Part shown: one piece after another, positions 1 to 9,600 of the stretch
Layout of the letters: each line of letters begins with the position of its first letter
How positions within the stretch are numbered: position 1 is the stretch's first letter
Assembly: GCF_002943425.1 (NCBI RefSeq)
Contig: NZ_PTRA01000001.1
Span: 930,001-994,000 of the forward strand
From: Siphonobacter curvatus
Lineage (GTDB): Bacteria > Bacteroidota > Bacteroidia > Cytophagales > Spirosomataceae
Reading direction: 5' to 3'
DNA length: 64,000 bases
Position numbers and translations under genes: made by a program
The notes under the pieces: model-generated
Told to the model about the DNA's origin: nothing
What the model saw: the letters and a program-made list of their open reading frames with translations, nothing else
Database searches by the model: none

Positions 1-189
1 TCTGAGTGTATCAGTATCCATCTGGTAGACAGTCGTAGAAAAGACATGAATGATGAATAGCGAGCAAAGCAAGATGATTCCCAGTCCAAGCCAAATCCCC
101 TGGTAAGCCATAAAACTAGCGATTCCAAGACAGAGAATCGAAATCGGAAGGACGAGTTCAAGGCCTACTTTAGAGGGATACGTGATCAT
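1..189 (-). CDS. PH-domain-like small membrane protein, N-terminal part (cut by window edge)
   Basis: An open frame of 63 codons reads leftwards off the window edge from an ATG. The protein begins MITYPSKVGLELVLPIS and has two hydrophobic stretches (about residues 10-28 and 30-50) followed by a polar turn with YQMDTDTLR. The opening Y-P-S-K motif, two membrane helices and then a Y-x-x-D/T-x-x-L segment resemble YyaB-like bacterial PH-domain proteins, whose soluble domain would lie beyond the edge. The family assignment comes from this N-terminal pattern only. The function is unknown, and the gene is transcribed in the same direction as the TonB receptor upstream. Confidence 0.55.
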   Translation of the reverse strand, partial: MITYPSKVGLELVLPISILCLGIASFMAYQGIWLGLGIILLCSLFIIHVFSTTVYQMDTDTLR

Positions 190-290
190 AGGTTTAGAGA
201 AGAGGAGTAGGAAAGATTCGCATAATGACTGGACTTCAGCCAAGATACGTACTTCAAGTAAAATTTGCCGAAAACAGATAATAAACAGTA

Positions 291-318
291 AAAGCCCCCA
301 GTACGACCGGGGGCTTTT
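291..318 (-). terminator. Intrinsic terminator after the TonB receptor gene
   Basis: A 9-bp perfect stem (AAAGCCCCC / GGGGGCTTT) with a 9-nt loop sits about 30 nt past the receptor stop codon. T-rich sequence follows on either strand, so it may work in both directions. Confidence 0.7.
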
Positions 319-350
319 GACGATGAACTCTATGTATTAAAAAATGAATC

Positions 351-2960
351 TTATTTTTTAGGACTGGTCGTTGGTTTGCCACCGCCAGCGGGTGCTCCGC
401 CGGAAGGCGTACCGCCCGAAGGCTGGCCGCCACTACCGTTCTGCATACCTGCTCCAGTATCAGTTCCGCCTCCGTCTTTCACGTCGTCGTTTTGAATGGA
501 TTTCGTCCGACGGCGGGGAGCCTGCATACTCATTTTTCCAATCTTGTAACTAAAGGTCAGCCGTACGCCCCGGTTATACATGTACATGTTGTTCACCTGC
601 GTAAACTGTGGTGACGTCAACTCCGTTTTCATCCGAATGTTGGAAGCCAGAAAGTTTTCGGCCGCAATACCGATGCTGCCTTTCTTGTTGGCAAAGTCTT
701 TCCGAATACCTAAGTTATAAAACCCAAAACCGGCCATCCGACCCTGTAATTGTACCTGCGGCCCCCGCATCATACCGAAGCCCTGAATACCCCAGCCTTT
801 ACCCAGCGTTGCCTGTAAACGGCTACCAAAATCGACGTTGAAGCCCGAATTTTCAATGTTAATCGACAAACCGTCCAGTCCCGTAGTCGTACCCTGCAGT
901 TTAGTATAGTAACTGTTGGTGAAGAAATCGAGGCTGAACTTAGACGAGAGGTCGTACTTGAAAAACAGGTTGACCCCTAAAGCATGTTCTGAACCAATGT
1001 TTTCGAACGTCGTCAAGATGGCTCCGGCCAGTGTATCGAGGGGCGTCCGAACCTGCGTAATCGAGTTGTTGGTGAAGCGACCAAACACCGCCGCATTAAA
1101 GAACGCCTTGTTAAAGGTATTGCTGTAGCCAAGCTCCACGTTGTCCGTCAACTCGGGACGTAACAGCGGGTTTCCCATGGTTACGTTTTGCGGGTTAGCG
1201 GCATTGAAGTTAGGGTTCAGTTGCTGAATACCCGGCCGTTGAATCCGGCGGTTGTAGGCCAGTTTCACCATTCCTGTTTTCAAAGCCTTGGAGATGTTGA
1301 CGCTCGGTACGAAATTACTATAGTTCGGAATGGCGATGGACGCATCGGTATTGGAGCGGGCGTCGATAGCCGTGTACTCGTACCGCGTACCAACTTTGAA
1401 GGTGTACTTATTTTTCGTCGTATACGTGTAGGAAGCGTAACCCGCGGCAATGTTCTGGTTGTAATCCAGGAAACCTTCGGGGTTATTTTCCTGCGGGAAA
1501 TAGTTACCCGTGGGTCCGGCCAGCAGATACTCGTAATTACTATTCACTTTCCGCATGATGCCTTTTAATCCAAATTCCAGCATCTGGTTTTTCTGAATGG
1601 GCGTCTGGTAATCCGTTTGCAGGGTAAACTCCTGATTGACGTTATCATTCAGGTTTCGCTGACGACCCGTCAGGGATTCTCCCGAGAGCAGATCGGCGTC
1701 GAAGTTGTTCACCATGTCGTTACGACTGTACAACGCCGATACGCTCCATTCCTGCTGGGGCTTGAAAATGTGCAGGTAGTCAATGTTGGCATCAATGGTA
1801 CCCGAATTGTTTTTCGTCGTGACGTTCCGGTTTTGCGTACCCGTCATGGCTCCGTTGGTAAACAGTTCCGTCAGGTAATCCTGATCGACATTCCGGTTCC
1901 GCAATCCATAGCGAATACCCGCCGTGATGCTCTGGTTTTTCGAAATATCGTAATCCCAGCCCAGGTTGTAGCGGCCCATCAAACCACGGGACATACCTTC
2001 GCCCCTCTGACGCGATAGAAGGGTATTGCCACCTACTTGACTGGTTTGATCGAGCGTAGAAAGCGTTTTGACGTTGTACTCCGCCCGGCCAAAGCCGCCC
2101 AGCGTGAAGCCCATTTTTCCTTGTCGATAATTACCGTTCAGTCCCAGGTTCGCTCCCCGGTTACCCACGCCCGTATCCAGGTTCAGGTTGAAACCCTGCA
2201 GGTTATTTTTCTTCGTGATGATGTTGATGATCCCGCCGGAACCTTCCGCGTCGTATTTAGCCGAAGGCGAAGTAATGACTTCCACCGTAGCAATCTGGTC
2301 GGCGGGAATTTGCTTGAGGGCATCCGCTACGCTACTGGCGACAATCGTGGAAGGTTTGTTATTAATCAGTACGCGAATGTTACTGCTTCCCCGCATCGAA
2401 ACGTTTCCGTCCAGATCGACCGAAAGCATGGGTACTTTACGTAAAATATCGGAAGCGTCACCCCCTTTGGAGGAGATGTCTTTTTCAGCGTTATACACCA
2501 GGCGGTCTACCTTTTCTTCAATCAAGGCTTTCTGCCCCGTTACGGTAACCTCCTGAAGCGTTTTGGAATCGCCTGACAGTTTGATAACGCCCAGCGTCAC
2601 ATCCTGAATAACGTTCAGCGGCTCAATTGATTTGGTTTCGTACCCCACAAATGAAATTTGCAGGCGGTAATTACCGGGGCTTACGTTACTGATCGTAAAC
2701 TGGCCCTTGCCATCGGCTACCGTACCCGTTACCAGTTGATTGGTCGATCGGTTGAATAAGGCAACGCTGGCAAATTCTACGGGTTTGCCGCCGGTAGAAT
2801 CAACCAGGAATCCCGTCACTACGGGATTTTTAGGAGCAGCGGGCTGCGTGGAGTCGGCAGCGACGGGCTGTACAGAAAGGGAGTCGGTGGGTACTTGTGC
2901 GTAACCGTGACTCAAACCGAATAGGGCTCCAAAGGATAGGGTAAATACGTATCGTTTCAT
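351..2960 (-). CDS. TonB-dependent outer-membrane receptor (carboxypeptidase-regulatory-like N-domain)
   Basis: An 869-residue outer-membrane receptor. It has a signal peptide (MKRYVFTLSFGALFGLSHGYAQ), a carboxypeptidase-D-regulatory-like domain at about residues 45-120 (VTGFLVDSTGGKPVEFASVAL...), a plug domain at about 165-260 (MRGSSNIRVLINNKPS, then GSGGIINIITKKN) and a large C-terminal beta-barrel of the OMP_b-brl_3 type. The chosen ATG starts a clean signal peptide; a start 14 codons earlier would add a non-signal extension. Such receptors import ligands with TonB/ExbBD energy, but the substrate is not predictable here. Unusually, about 50 low-complexity residues rich in Gly, Pro, Ser and Lys follow the last barrel strand. 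The gene is divergent from a two-component system, and its upstream region carries LytTR-like direct repeats. Confidence 0.9.
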   Translation of the reverse strand: MKRYVFTLSFGALFGLSHGYAQVPTDSLSVQPVAADSTQPAAPKNPVVTGFLVDSTGGKPVEFASVALFNRSTNQLVTGTVADGKGQFTISNVSPGNYRLQISFVGYETKSIEPLNVIQDVTLGVIKLSGDSKTLQEVTVTGQKALIEEKVDRLVYNAEKDISSKGGDASDILRKVPMLSVDLDGNVSMRGSSNIRVLINNKPSTIVASSVADALKQIPADQIATVEVITSPSAKYDAEGSGGIINIITKKNNLQGFNLNLDTGVGNRGANLGLNGNYRQGKMGFTLGGFGRAEYNVKTLSTLDQTSQVGGNTLLSRQRGEGMSRGLMGRYNLGWDYDISKNQSITAGIRYGLRNRNVDQDYLTELFTNGAMTGTQNRNVTTKNNSGTIDANIDYLHIFKPQQEWSVSALYSRNDMVNNFDADLLSGESLTGRQRNLNDNVNQEFTLQTDYQTPIQKNQMLEFGLKGIMRKVNSNYEYLLAGPTGNYFPQENNPEGFLDYNQNIAAGYASYTYTTKNKYTFKVGTRYEYTAIDARSNTDASIAIPNYSNFVPSVNISKALKTGMVKLAYNRRIQRPGIQQLNPNFNAANPQNVTMGNPLLRPELTDNVELGYSNTFNKAFFNAAVFGRFTNNSITQVRTPLDTLAGAILTTFENIGSEHALGVNLFFKYDLSSKFSLDFFTNSYYTKLQGTTTGLDGLSINIENSGFNVDFGSRLQATLGKGWGIQGFGMMRGPQVQLQGRMAGFGFYNLGIRKDFANKKGSIGIAAENFLASNIRMKTELTSPQFTQVNNMYMYNRGVRLTFSYKIGKMSMQAPRRRTKSIQNDDVKDGGGTDTGAGMQNGSGGQPSGGTPSGGAPAGGGKPTTSPKK

Positions 2961-3046
2961 TGCTTTTGGTCCAGGAAAGGAACAATACAAAAGTGATACC
3001 AATCCCAGGGGCCGCGAAATGAATCTTACCGAGTGCCGACTTCGAA

Positions 3047-3076
3047 CGGACGAATGCCCATTTCCGCCGGAAGAAA
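3047..3076 (-). promoter_or_regulatory. Candidate LytTR-type operator upstream of the TonB receptor
   Basis: CGGACGAATGCC is followed 21 bp later by the related GAAGAAA. The 12-mer is identical to one upstream of the LytS/LytTR kinase gene, in the same orientation and at nearly the same distance from the downstream start codon (89 versus 86 bp). Direct half-sites about 21 bp apart are the usual layout for LytTR-domain regulators. Binding by the LytTR protein in this window is an inference. Confidence 0.45.
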
Positions 3077-3095
3077 GCGGGGACGGGAGGATGCA

Positions 3096-3113
3096 CAGAT
3101 TTTAGACAGAATT
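3096..3113 (+). promoter_or_regulatory. Candidate OmpR-type regulator site upstream of the response regulator gene
   Basis: CAGATTTTAGACAGAATT, about 40 bp before the response regulator start, matches 16 of 18 bases of CAGATTTTCGACAGATTT in the RND operon promoter region. This suggests that the regulator autoregulates and also controls the pump. Confidence 0.4.
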
Positions 3114-3151
3114 GATGCGTTATTTAGGGATCAGAACTTTGGAAATGACCT

Positions 3152-3838
3152 ATGAAGATTCTACTGGTAGAAGACGAAACGTTGTTATCCGACAGTATTC
3201 GTTCGGCGTTGGTGCAGGAAGGTTTTTCCTGCGAAACGGCATTGTCGTTTCAGGAAGCCCGCGAAAAACTGGCGGATAAAATCTATGATATTGTCGTACT
3301 AGACATCAATTTGCCCGGTGGACTGGGTTTTGATCTTTTTGGCGACATTCAGAGTATGGACTCGCATCCGGGCGTACTGATCATCTCGGTACGGAATAGC
3401 CTGGACGACAAACTACGCGGCCTCAACCTCGGGGCCGATGATTATCTGGTCAAGCCCTTTCACCTTGATGAACTGCTGGCCCGTATCCGCAGTATTATTC
3501 GCCGCCGCTACCCCCAGGACTCCGAGGAACTGGTGTATCATAACCTTTCCTATGATCTGGCTGCGAATCAGGTACGCGTAAATGGGCAGGAACTAAAGCT
3601 GACGCACAGTCAGTTACGGATTCTGTACTACTTGCTGGTGAATAAAAACCGGACGGTTTCCAAAGAGTCGCTGTCCGACTACGTACTGAAAGACGACATT
3701 GATATGGTTGATTCTTTCGATTACATCTACACCCATATCAAAAACCTCCGGCAGAAACTCAAGAAAGAAGGTTGTGAAGTCAGCATCGTGACGATGTACG
3801 GGATGGGCTATACCTTAAAGAAATCCGATGGCAATTAA
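3152..3838 (+). CDS. OmpR/PhoB-family response regulator
   Basis: A 228-residue response regulator. The receiver domain spans residues 1-115, with acidic pocket E7/D8, phosphoacceptor D51 (VVLDINLPGG) and switch lysine K101 (DDYLVKPF). A winged-helix DNA-binding domain follows at about 130-225, ending in IVTMYGMGYTLKK, the typical wing and beta-hairpin. The coding region overlaps the downstream sensor kinase by 11 nt, so the two are surely co-expressed. The gene is divergent from the TonB receptor and immediately upstream of an RND efflux operon, a common arrangement for envelope-stress or drug-responsive control of efflux. The signal sensed is unknown. Confidence 0.93.
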   Translation: MKILLVEDETLLSDSIRSALVQEGFSCETALSFQEAREKLADKIYDIVVLDINLPGGLGFDLFGDIQSMDSHPGVLIISVRNSLDDKLRGLNLGADDYLVKPFHLDELLARIRSIIRRRYPQDSEELVYHNLSYDLAANQVRVNGQELKLTHSQLRILYYLLVNKNRTVSKESLSDYVLKDDIDMVDSFDYIYTHIKNLRQKLKKEGCEVSIVTMYGMGYTLKKSDGN

Positions 3839-5165
3839 TCAGTACAGTAAACGCTTCATTACGAAGATTAAGAAGGTTTACGTTGTAGCCTTGCCCATTC
3901 TGCTCGTCCTGACGATTTTATTCAACAACCTGGTCATTGATTTTTACTATAAAGTCATTTATCGAAACCGGTTCAAGGCTCAGGCCGAGGAGGTGGTTTC
4001 GTACGTGGAGCTGACGGGTTCGTTTCCTAAAATAGAAGGTATTACCTACCGCCCGTTACCAGCGGATACCAAACCTTATTCTTACTTCGAATACCATTTC
4101 TTCGACGTCGTGACCGTGGACAGCGATTTCTGGTCGATCCTTTTTTTTAATCAGCACCTGAACAACAAGCGGATCAAGGAATTCACGACGACGGCCAAAA
4201 TCAAAAATCGCTGGTACGAACTGAAGATTACCAAAATCGAGCTAAATGAACCGGGTGGTCCTGAAAATGAGGCGGTTTTGTTTGCTGTGGCCTTCTCACT
4301 GATCTTATTCTTCCTGCTGAACTGGGGCTTTTTCCAGTTTAATCTCAACCGGGTTTCGTACAATCTCTGGCGGCCTTTTTATCAGAATCTCCGACGGATC
4401 AACTCGTATCACATTCGCAACAAAGAGCCGCTACAACTGAAAGATACGCACATCCGGGAGTTTGAATTGTTCAATCAGGCCATTCTGGATTTCACGACCA
4501 AAACCCAGAGTGCTTACAACCAACTGCGGGAGTTTACCGAAAATACGGCTCACGAGCTGCAAACACCCCTAAGTATTCTGCTGGCTAAAGTCGAACTGAT
4601 TCTCAAGCGAACCAGTCTGGAGTCAGAAAACCGGAAGGAACTGCTGGATATTAAGAAGACGATTGTCCGGCTGTCGGGTATCCATAAAGGACTCAATCTA
4701 TTATCCCGGATTCGCAGCATTCAGTACGCTGGCAACATTGAAAAAAAGGAAATCAACTTCAATGAACTAGTGCGGGAAAGCCTGGAAACCTACGAAGAAC
4801 TCATCGAGTACCGCAACCTCACCGTGACCTTGCAGGCGGACACGCCCGTACTGCTCAGCACCAACGAAGAACTGGTACGGATTTTAGTGGATAATCTGCT
4901 GCGAAATGCCGTGCAACACAATGTAAATCAGGGAGAAATTACCATCCGTCTGACGAGCCGTGGCTTTGAGATGAGTAATACCGGATCAGTCGTGGAGGGG
5001 AGGACCGAGGATTTATTTGCCCGGTATCATACCAAGTCTACGGATAATGGGCGACTGGGGTTAGGACTCGCCATTGTAGAAGCGATTTGTGAGACGCTCG
5101 ACTTTCATTGTGCGTACGCCTACCAGCACTCGCAACACGTGATTCGGATTCACTGGCAAAAATAA
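3828..5165 (+). CDS. Sensor histidine kinase (HisKA/HATPase), partner of the OmpR-type regulator
   Basis: A 445-residue membrane kinase with transmembrane helices at about residues 18-40 and 149-171 flanking a periplasmic sensor region of about 105 residues. The HisKA dimerisation domain carries phosphoacceptor H242 (ENTAHELQTPLS). The ATPase domain has an N-box (DNLLRNAVQHN, N356-N365) and a G2 box GLGLAIV at 411-417. The G1 box is degenerate: SNTGS replaces the usual DxGxGI, so ATP binding may be atypical. No clear HAMP signature is recognisable in the linker. The start codon lies inside the end of the response regulator gene. Confidence 0.92.
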   Translation: MAINQYSKRFITKIKKVYVVALPILLVLTILFNNLVIDFYYKVIYRNRFKAQAEEVVSYVELTGSFPKIEGITYRPLPADTKPYSYFEYHFFDVVTVDSDFWSILFFNQHLNNKRIKEFTTTAKIKNRWYELKITKIELNEPGGPENEAVLFAVAFSLILFFLLNWGFFQFNLNRVSYNLWRPFYQNLRRINSYHIRNKEPLQLKDTHIREFELFNQAILDFTTKTQSAYNQLREFTENTAHELQTPLSILLAKVELILKRTSLESENRKELLDIKKTIVRLSGIHKGLNLLSRIRSIQYAGNIEKKEINFNELVRESLETYEELIEYRNLTVTLQADTPVLLSTNEELVRILVDNLLRNAVQHNVNQGEITIRLTSRGFEMSNTGSVVEGRTEDLFARYHTKSTDNGRLGLGLAIVEAICETLDFHCAYAYQHSQHVIRIHWQK

Positions 5166-5187
5166 AAATTACAATTTTTTAATAATC

Positions 5188-5251
5188 GACAAATTGGTCA
5201 ATAAGGTTGACAAATCGGGCAATCCGTCAGATTTTCGACAGATTTTGGGGC
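5188..5251 (+). promoter_or_regulatory. Direct-repeat operator region upstream of the RND efflux operon
   Basis: GACAAATTGGTCAAT recurs 21 bp later as GACAAATCGGGCAAT (13 of 15 identical). A related GACAGATTTTGGGGC follows 28 bp further on, embedded in an 18-mer that is shared with the region upstream of the adjacent response regulator. Spacing by whole helical turns fits head-to-tail binding by an OmpR-family regulator. The AT-rich stretch after the repeats would hold the promoter, but I cannot place a confident -33/-7 pair. Confidence 0.5.
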
Positions 5252-5364
5252 TTCTTTTGGGTATCGGAATCGGACAATCGATGGTTGTGAGAAAGGAGAG
5301 GAAACAAATTTTTCAAATGGTTGGTTGTCATTCCTGGTATAATACAAGTTTTAATAGCTGAGTA

Positions 5365-6573
5365 ATGCATTTCATCCCATCTCAATCGTCGTCTTTCCGA
5401 ACCAGGCTTGCTGGAAAAATGGGTCTCTGCCTATTGGTACTGGCCGTGGCCTGCGGAAAAAAAGATGAACAGAAGCAGGGGGCACAACAAGCCCCGGCAG
5501 CTCCTAAAGAATATCCCGTTATTACGGTAGCCGCTCAACCCACGGATGTGTATACCGACTATCCGGCAACCATGCAGGGTCAGCAGAACGTAGAAATCCG
5601 ACCGAAAATTGACGGCTATATTGATCACATTTACGTAGACGAAGGAGCCCTGGTTCGTAAAGGACAGGTACTCTTCCGCATCAGTGCTCCCCAATATGAG
5701 CAAGAAGTACGTACGGCTCAGGCCAGCATCAAAATTGCTCAGGCTGACGTAAACGCGGCTCAGATGCAGGTGAATAAAGTAAAACCACTCGTGGAGAAAG
5801 ACATCATTAGTCACTACGAGCTGGAGTCAGCGGAATACACTCTGCAATCCCGGCAGGCGGCTCTGGCTCAGGCCAAGGCTACGCTGGCGAATGCCAATAC
5901 GAACCTGAGTTACACGAAAGTGGTAAGTCCGGTGGATGGCGTCATTGGTCTGCTGCCCCTCAAGTTGGGTAGCTTAGTGAGTCCTACGACCACAACACCC
6001 CTGACAACCGTAGCCAATACGGGAAACGTGTACGCCTACTTTTCCCTCAACGAGAAACAACTGCTGGATTTCTTCCGCGATGTAAAAGGAAACACGCTCC
6101 AGCAACGGCTTGCCACATTACCAGGGGTATCGCTGGTACTGGCCGATGGAACAGTATACTCGCACAAAGGTCGCGTAGAAACCGCTAGTGGACTGATCAG
6201 TACCGAAACGGGTTCGGCCAACTTCCGGGCGACGTTCCCCAACCCCGAAGGCTTCCTTCGCAGCGGTAGTACGGGTCAGGTGCGGGTTTCTTCCCACATT
6301 GATAACGCTCTGCTAATTCCCCAGAAAGCTACGTACGAATTGCAAGGCAAACGTCTGGTATACCAAGTAGTGGAGGGTAATAAAGTCAAGAGTGTGGAAA
6401 TCCAGGTACGACCCACGACGGACGGCAAATCGTTCATTGTGCAGCAGGGGCTAAAAGCGGGTGATCGGGTCGTTACGGATGGTATTACCGCCTTACGGGA
6501 CGATGTGGAAATCAAGCCAGCGGCTCCGCAGGCGGATTCTACGGCTACTGCTGCCGATACGACGCGAAAGTAA
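5365..6573 (+). CDS. RND efflux periplasmic adaptor (AcrA/MexA-like lipoprotein)
   Basis: A 402-residue membrane-fusion protein. The N-terminus holds a lipoprotein signal with lipobox LAVAC and C30 as the lipidation site. After it come a lipoyl/barrel-sandwich half (VEIRPKIDGYIDHIYVDEGALVRKGQVLFRI), an alpha-hairpin of about 80 residues rich in Ala, Gln and Lys, the returning half (TKVVSPVDGVIGLLPLKLGSLVS), and beta-barrel and membrane-proximal domains ending in QGLKAGDRVVTDGI. It bridges the inner-membrane pump and the outer-membrane channel encoded next. A short acidic, Ala/Thr-rich tail ends the protein. The first ATG is used; an internal ATG 18 codons later would leave too short a signal. 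Confidence 0.93.
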   Translation: MHFIPSQSSSFRTRLAGKMGLCLLVLAVACGKKDEQKQGAQQAPAAPKEYPVITVAAQPTDVYTDYPATMQGQQNVEIRPKIDGYIDHIYVDEGALVRKGQVLFRISAPQYEQEVRTAQASIKIAQADVNAAQMQVNKVKPLVEKDIISHYELESAEYTLQSRQAALAQAKATLANANTNLSYTKVVSPVDGVIGLLPLKLGSLVSPTTTTPLTTVANTGNVYAYFSLNEKQLLDFFRDVKGNTLQQRLATLPGVSLVLADGTVYSHKGRVETASGLISTETGSANFRATFPNPEGFLRSGSTGQVRVSSHIDNALLIPQKATYELQGKRLVYQVVEGNKVKSVEIQVRPTTDGKSFIVQQGLKAGDRVVTDGITALRDDVEIKPAAPQADSTATAADTTRK

Positions 6574-6638
6574 GAGCGGTTTAGAGCAGACGGCTGGGTG
6601 TCCTACGCCAAAGCCTTCCACGCACAACCTCATTTGAT

Positions 6639-9600
6639 ATGTTAAGAAAATTCATTGAACGGCCGGTATTATCCACCGTTATCTCCATCATTATTGTCAT
6701 GCTGGGCGTGCTGGGGCTAATCACCCTGCCCGTTTCCCAGTACCCCGAAATTGCTCCGCCGACCGTACAGGTGCAGGCGACGTATACGGGGGCCAACGCC
6801 AGCGTGGTACTGTCCAGTGTGATTGTACCGTTGGAAGAACAGATTAACGGGGTAGAAGACATGATGTACATGACTTCTACGGCGGCCAACGACGGTACTG
6901 CCACCATCACCATTTTCTTCAAACTCGGTACCAACCCTGACTTAGCGGCGGTAAACGTGCAGAACCGCGTATCCCGAGCGACGAGTTTGCTACCGCAGGA
7001 AGTAACGCGGTCGGGGGTAATTACCAGCAAGCGGCAAAGTAGTAACGTACTGATCTTTACCTTGTATAGTAAAAACAAGGCCTACGATGCTACGTTTTTA
7101 CAAAACTACGCCAACATCAACATCGTACCCCAACTCAAACGGGTAACCGGGGTAGGGGATGCGAGTGCGTTCGGTTTGCGGGATTACGCCATGCGGATTT
7201 GGCTGAAACCGGACGTGATGGCTACCTATGGACTGATTCCCGATGACGTATCAGCGGCTTTGGCGGAACAAAACGTGGAAGCGGCTCCGGGTCAGTTCGG
7301 GGAAAGCAGCGACCAGTCGTTCCAGTACGTCATCAAATACCCGGGTCGTCTGAAAGACCCCGGTCAGTTTGAAAACATGATTATTCGTTCGACGCCGGGT
7401 GGACAGGTACTGCGGTTACGGGATATTGCCCGGGTAGAATTGGGAGCCCAAAGCTACGCCAGTATTTCGACGTCGCAGGGCTATCCTTCGGTGGCACTGG
7501 CGGTCAACCAGACGGCGGGTTCGAATGCTCAGGAAGTCATCGAAAACTCCCTGAAAGTAATCAAGGAAGCGGAAAAATCATTTCCTTCCGGGGTTCATTA
7601 CGCGGAGCTGCTCAACGCCAACAACTTCCTGGATGCTTCCATTGAAAAGGTAATTCATACGCTGATCGAGGCCTTCATCCTCGTATTTATCGTAGTGTTT
7701 ATCTTCTTGCAGGATTTCCGTTCGACGCTCATTCCAGCCATTGCTGTACCCGTCGCGATTGTTGGTACGTTCTTCTTCCTGAACCTGTTTGGATTCACGA
7801 TTAACTTGTTGACACTCTTTGCTTTGGTACTGGCCATTGGTATCGTAGTGGATGATGCCATTGTCGTAGTGGAGGCCGTGCACGCCAAGCTCGACGAAGG
7901 GTATCAGTCAGCCCGCAAGGCTTCCATCGACGCCATGAGCGAAATCAGCGGAGCTATCATCTCCATTACGCTGGTGATGGCGGCGGTATTCGTACCAGTA
8001 AGTTTTATCGGTGGCTCGACGGGGGTATTCTACAAACAGTTCGGGCTAACGCTAGCAATTTCGATTATTCTTTCGGCCATCAACGCCCTGACGCTGAGTC
8101 CAGCCCTGTGTGCCCTGCTGCTGAAACCGCACGACAAGGAGCACCATAAGAAAGGATTCATGCAACGTTTTTATACGGCGTTCAATACGGGTTTTGATGC
8201 CGTTACAGAAAAGTACAAACGTTCGGTAACCTTCCTTTCGGCGAAAAAATGGATTGCTCTGGGTAGTATTGCCGTGTTTGCGGGAATCTTCGTCTGGTTG
8301 CTTCGATCAACGCCCTCGGGTTTCGTTCCTAATGAAGATCAGGGAACCATCTTTGCTAACATTACGCTACCTCCGGCTTCGTCCGTAGAGCGTACCACGG
8401 CCATCGGGGATGAAGTAGACCGCATTGCTCGCGAAATGCCCGCCGTACGGTTCACGACGCGTCTGGCCGGACGCAGTATCATTAGTGGGAATGGTAGTTC
8501 ATACGGGATGGTCATTATTGGCTTGAAAGACTGGAAAGAACGCCCGGATAAGGATAACAATGCCGTAATCCGGGATCTGTTTGCTAAAACCGCTCACATT
8601 CGCGGGGCTGAAATCGTGTTCTTCTCGCCACCGACCATTCAGGGTTTTGGTACCAGCAACGGTTTTGAGTTACAGTTGCAGGACCGGGCGGGCGGAACCA
8701 TCGAAAAGCTGTTCCAGGTCGAAAAAGATTTCATGGCCGCTTTGTTGAAACGTCCGGAAATTCAATTTGCCACAACCACCTTTAACCCGACATTCCCGCA
8801 GTATCAGGTCAACGTAAATGTGGCCCGTACCAAAGAAGCCGGATTAACGGTCAACGCCGTATTGAGTGCCTTACAAGGGTATTTTGGTGGCGTGTATGCT
8901 TCCAACTTTAACCAGTTTGGTAAGCAATATCGGGTAATGATTCAGGCTGATCCGGCGTACCGGGCCAGTCCCCAGAACCTGAACTCCGTATACATCCGTA
9001 ACACGAGTGGTACGATGGCTCCGATTTCCGAATTCGTGACGATGGAGCGGGTGTACGGACCGGAAACGATCACCCGGTTTAACCTCTTTACATCGGTATC
9101 CATCACGGGTACGCCGAAGCCGGGTTACAGTTCCGGGGATGCCATCAAAGCCATTCAGGAAGTGGCTGCAACTACGCTGCCCCAAGGATATGGTTACGAA
9201 TTTTCGGGGATGACCCGGGAAGAGTTAACCAGCGGGGGACAGACCATTTACATCTTTATTCTGTGTCTGGTCTTCGTATACTTCCTGCTGAGTGCTCAGT
9301 ACGAAAGTTACATTCTGCCCCTGGCAGTACTGCTTTCGCTGCCGGTTGGTCTGGCCGGAACCTTTATTTTCGCCAACCTCTTCGACATCAATAATAACAT
9401 CTACCTCCAGATCACGCTCATTATGTTGATTGGTCTGTTGGCGAAGAATGCGATTTTGATTGTGGAGTACGCCGTCGAACGACGACGACACGGCATGAGT
9501 ATCGTGCAGGCCGCCGTAGATGGTGCCCAGGCCCGTTTACGCCCGATTTTGATGACGTCCTTTGCCTTTATTCTGGGTCTGGTACCCCTAGCGGTTTCTA

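Noticed and set aside
1617-2444. Several long plus-strand frames opposite the TonB receptor
   Set aside because: They are antisense shadows of a high-GC gene with strong codon bias and have no family features.
5164-5181. AAAAATT-AC-AATTTTT after the sensor kinase as a terminator
   Set aside because: A loop of 2 nt and a pure A/T stem make it unconvincing.
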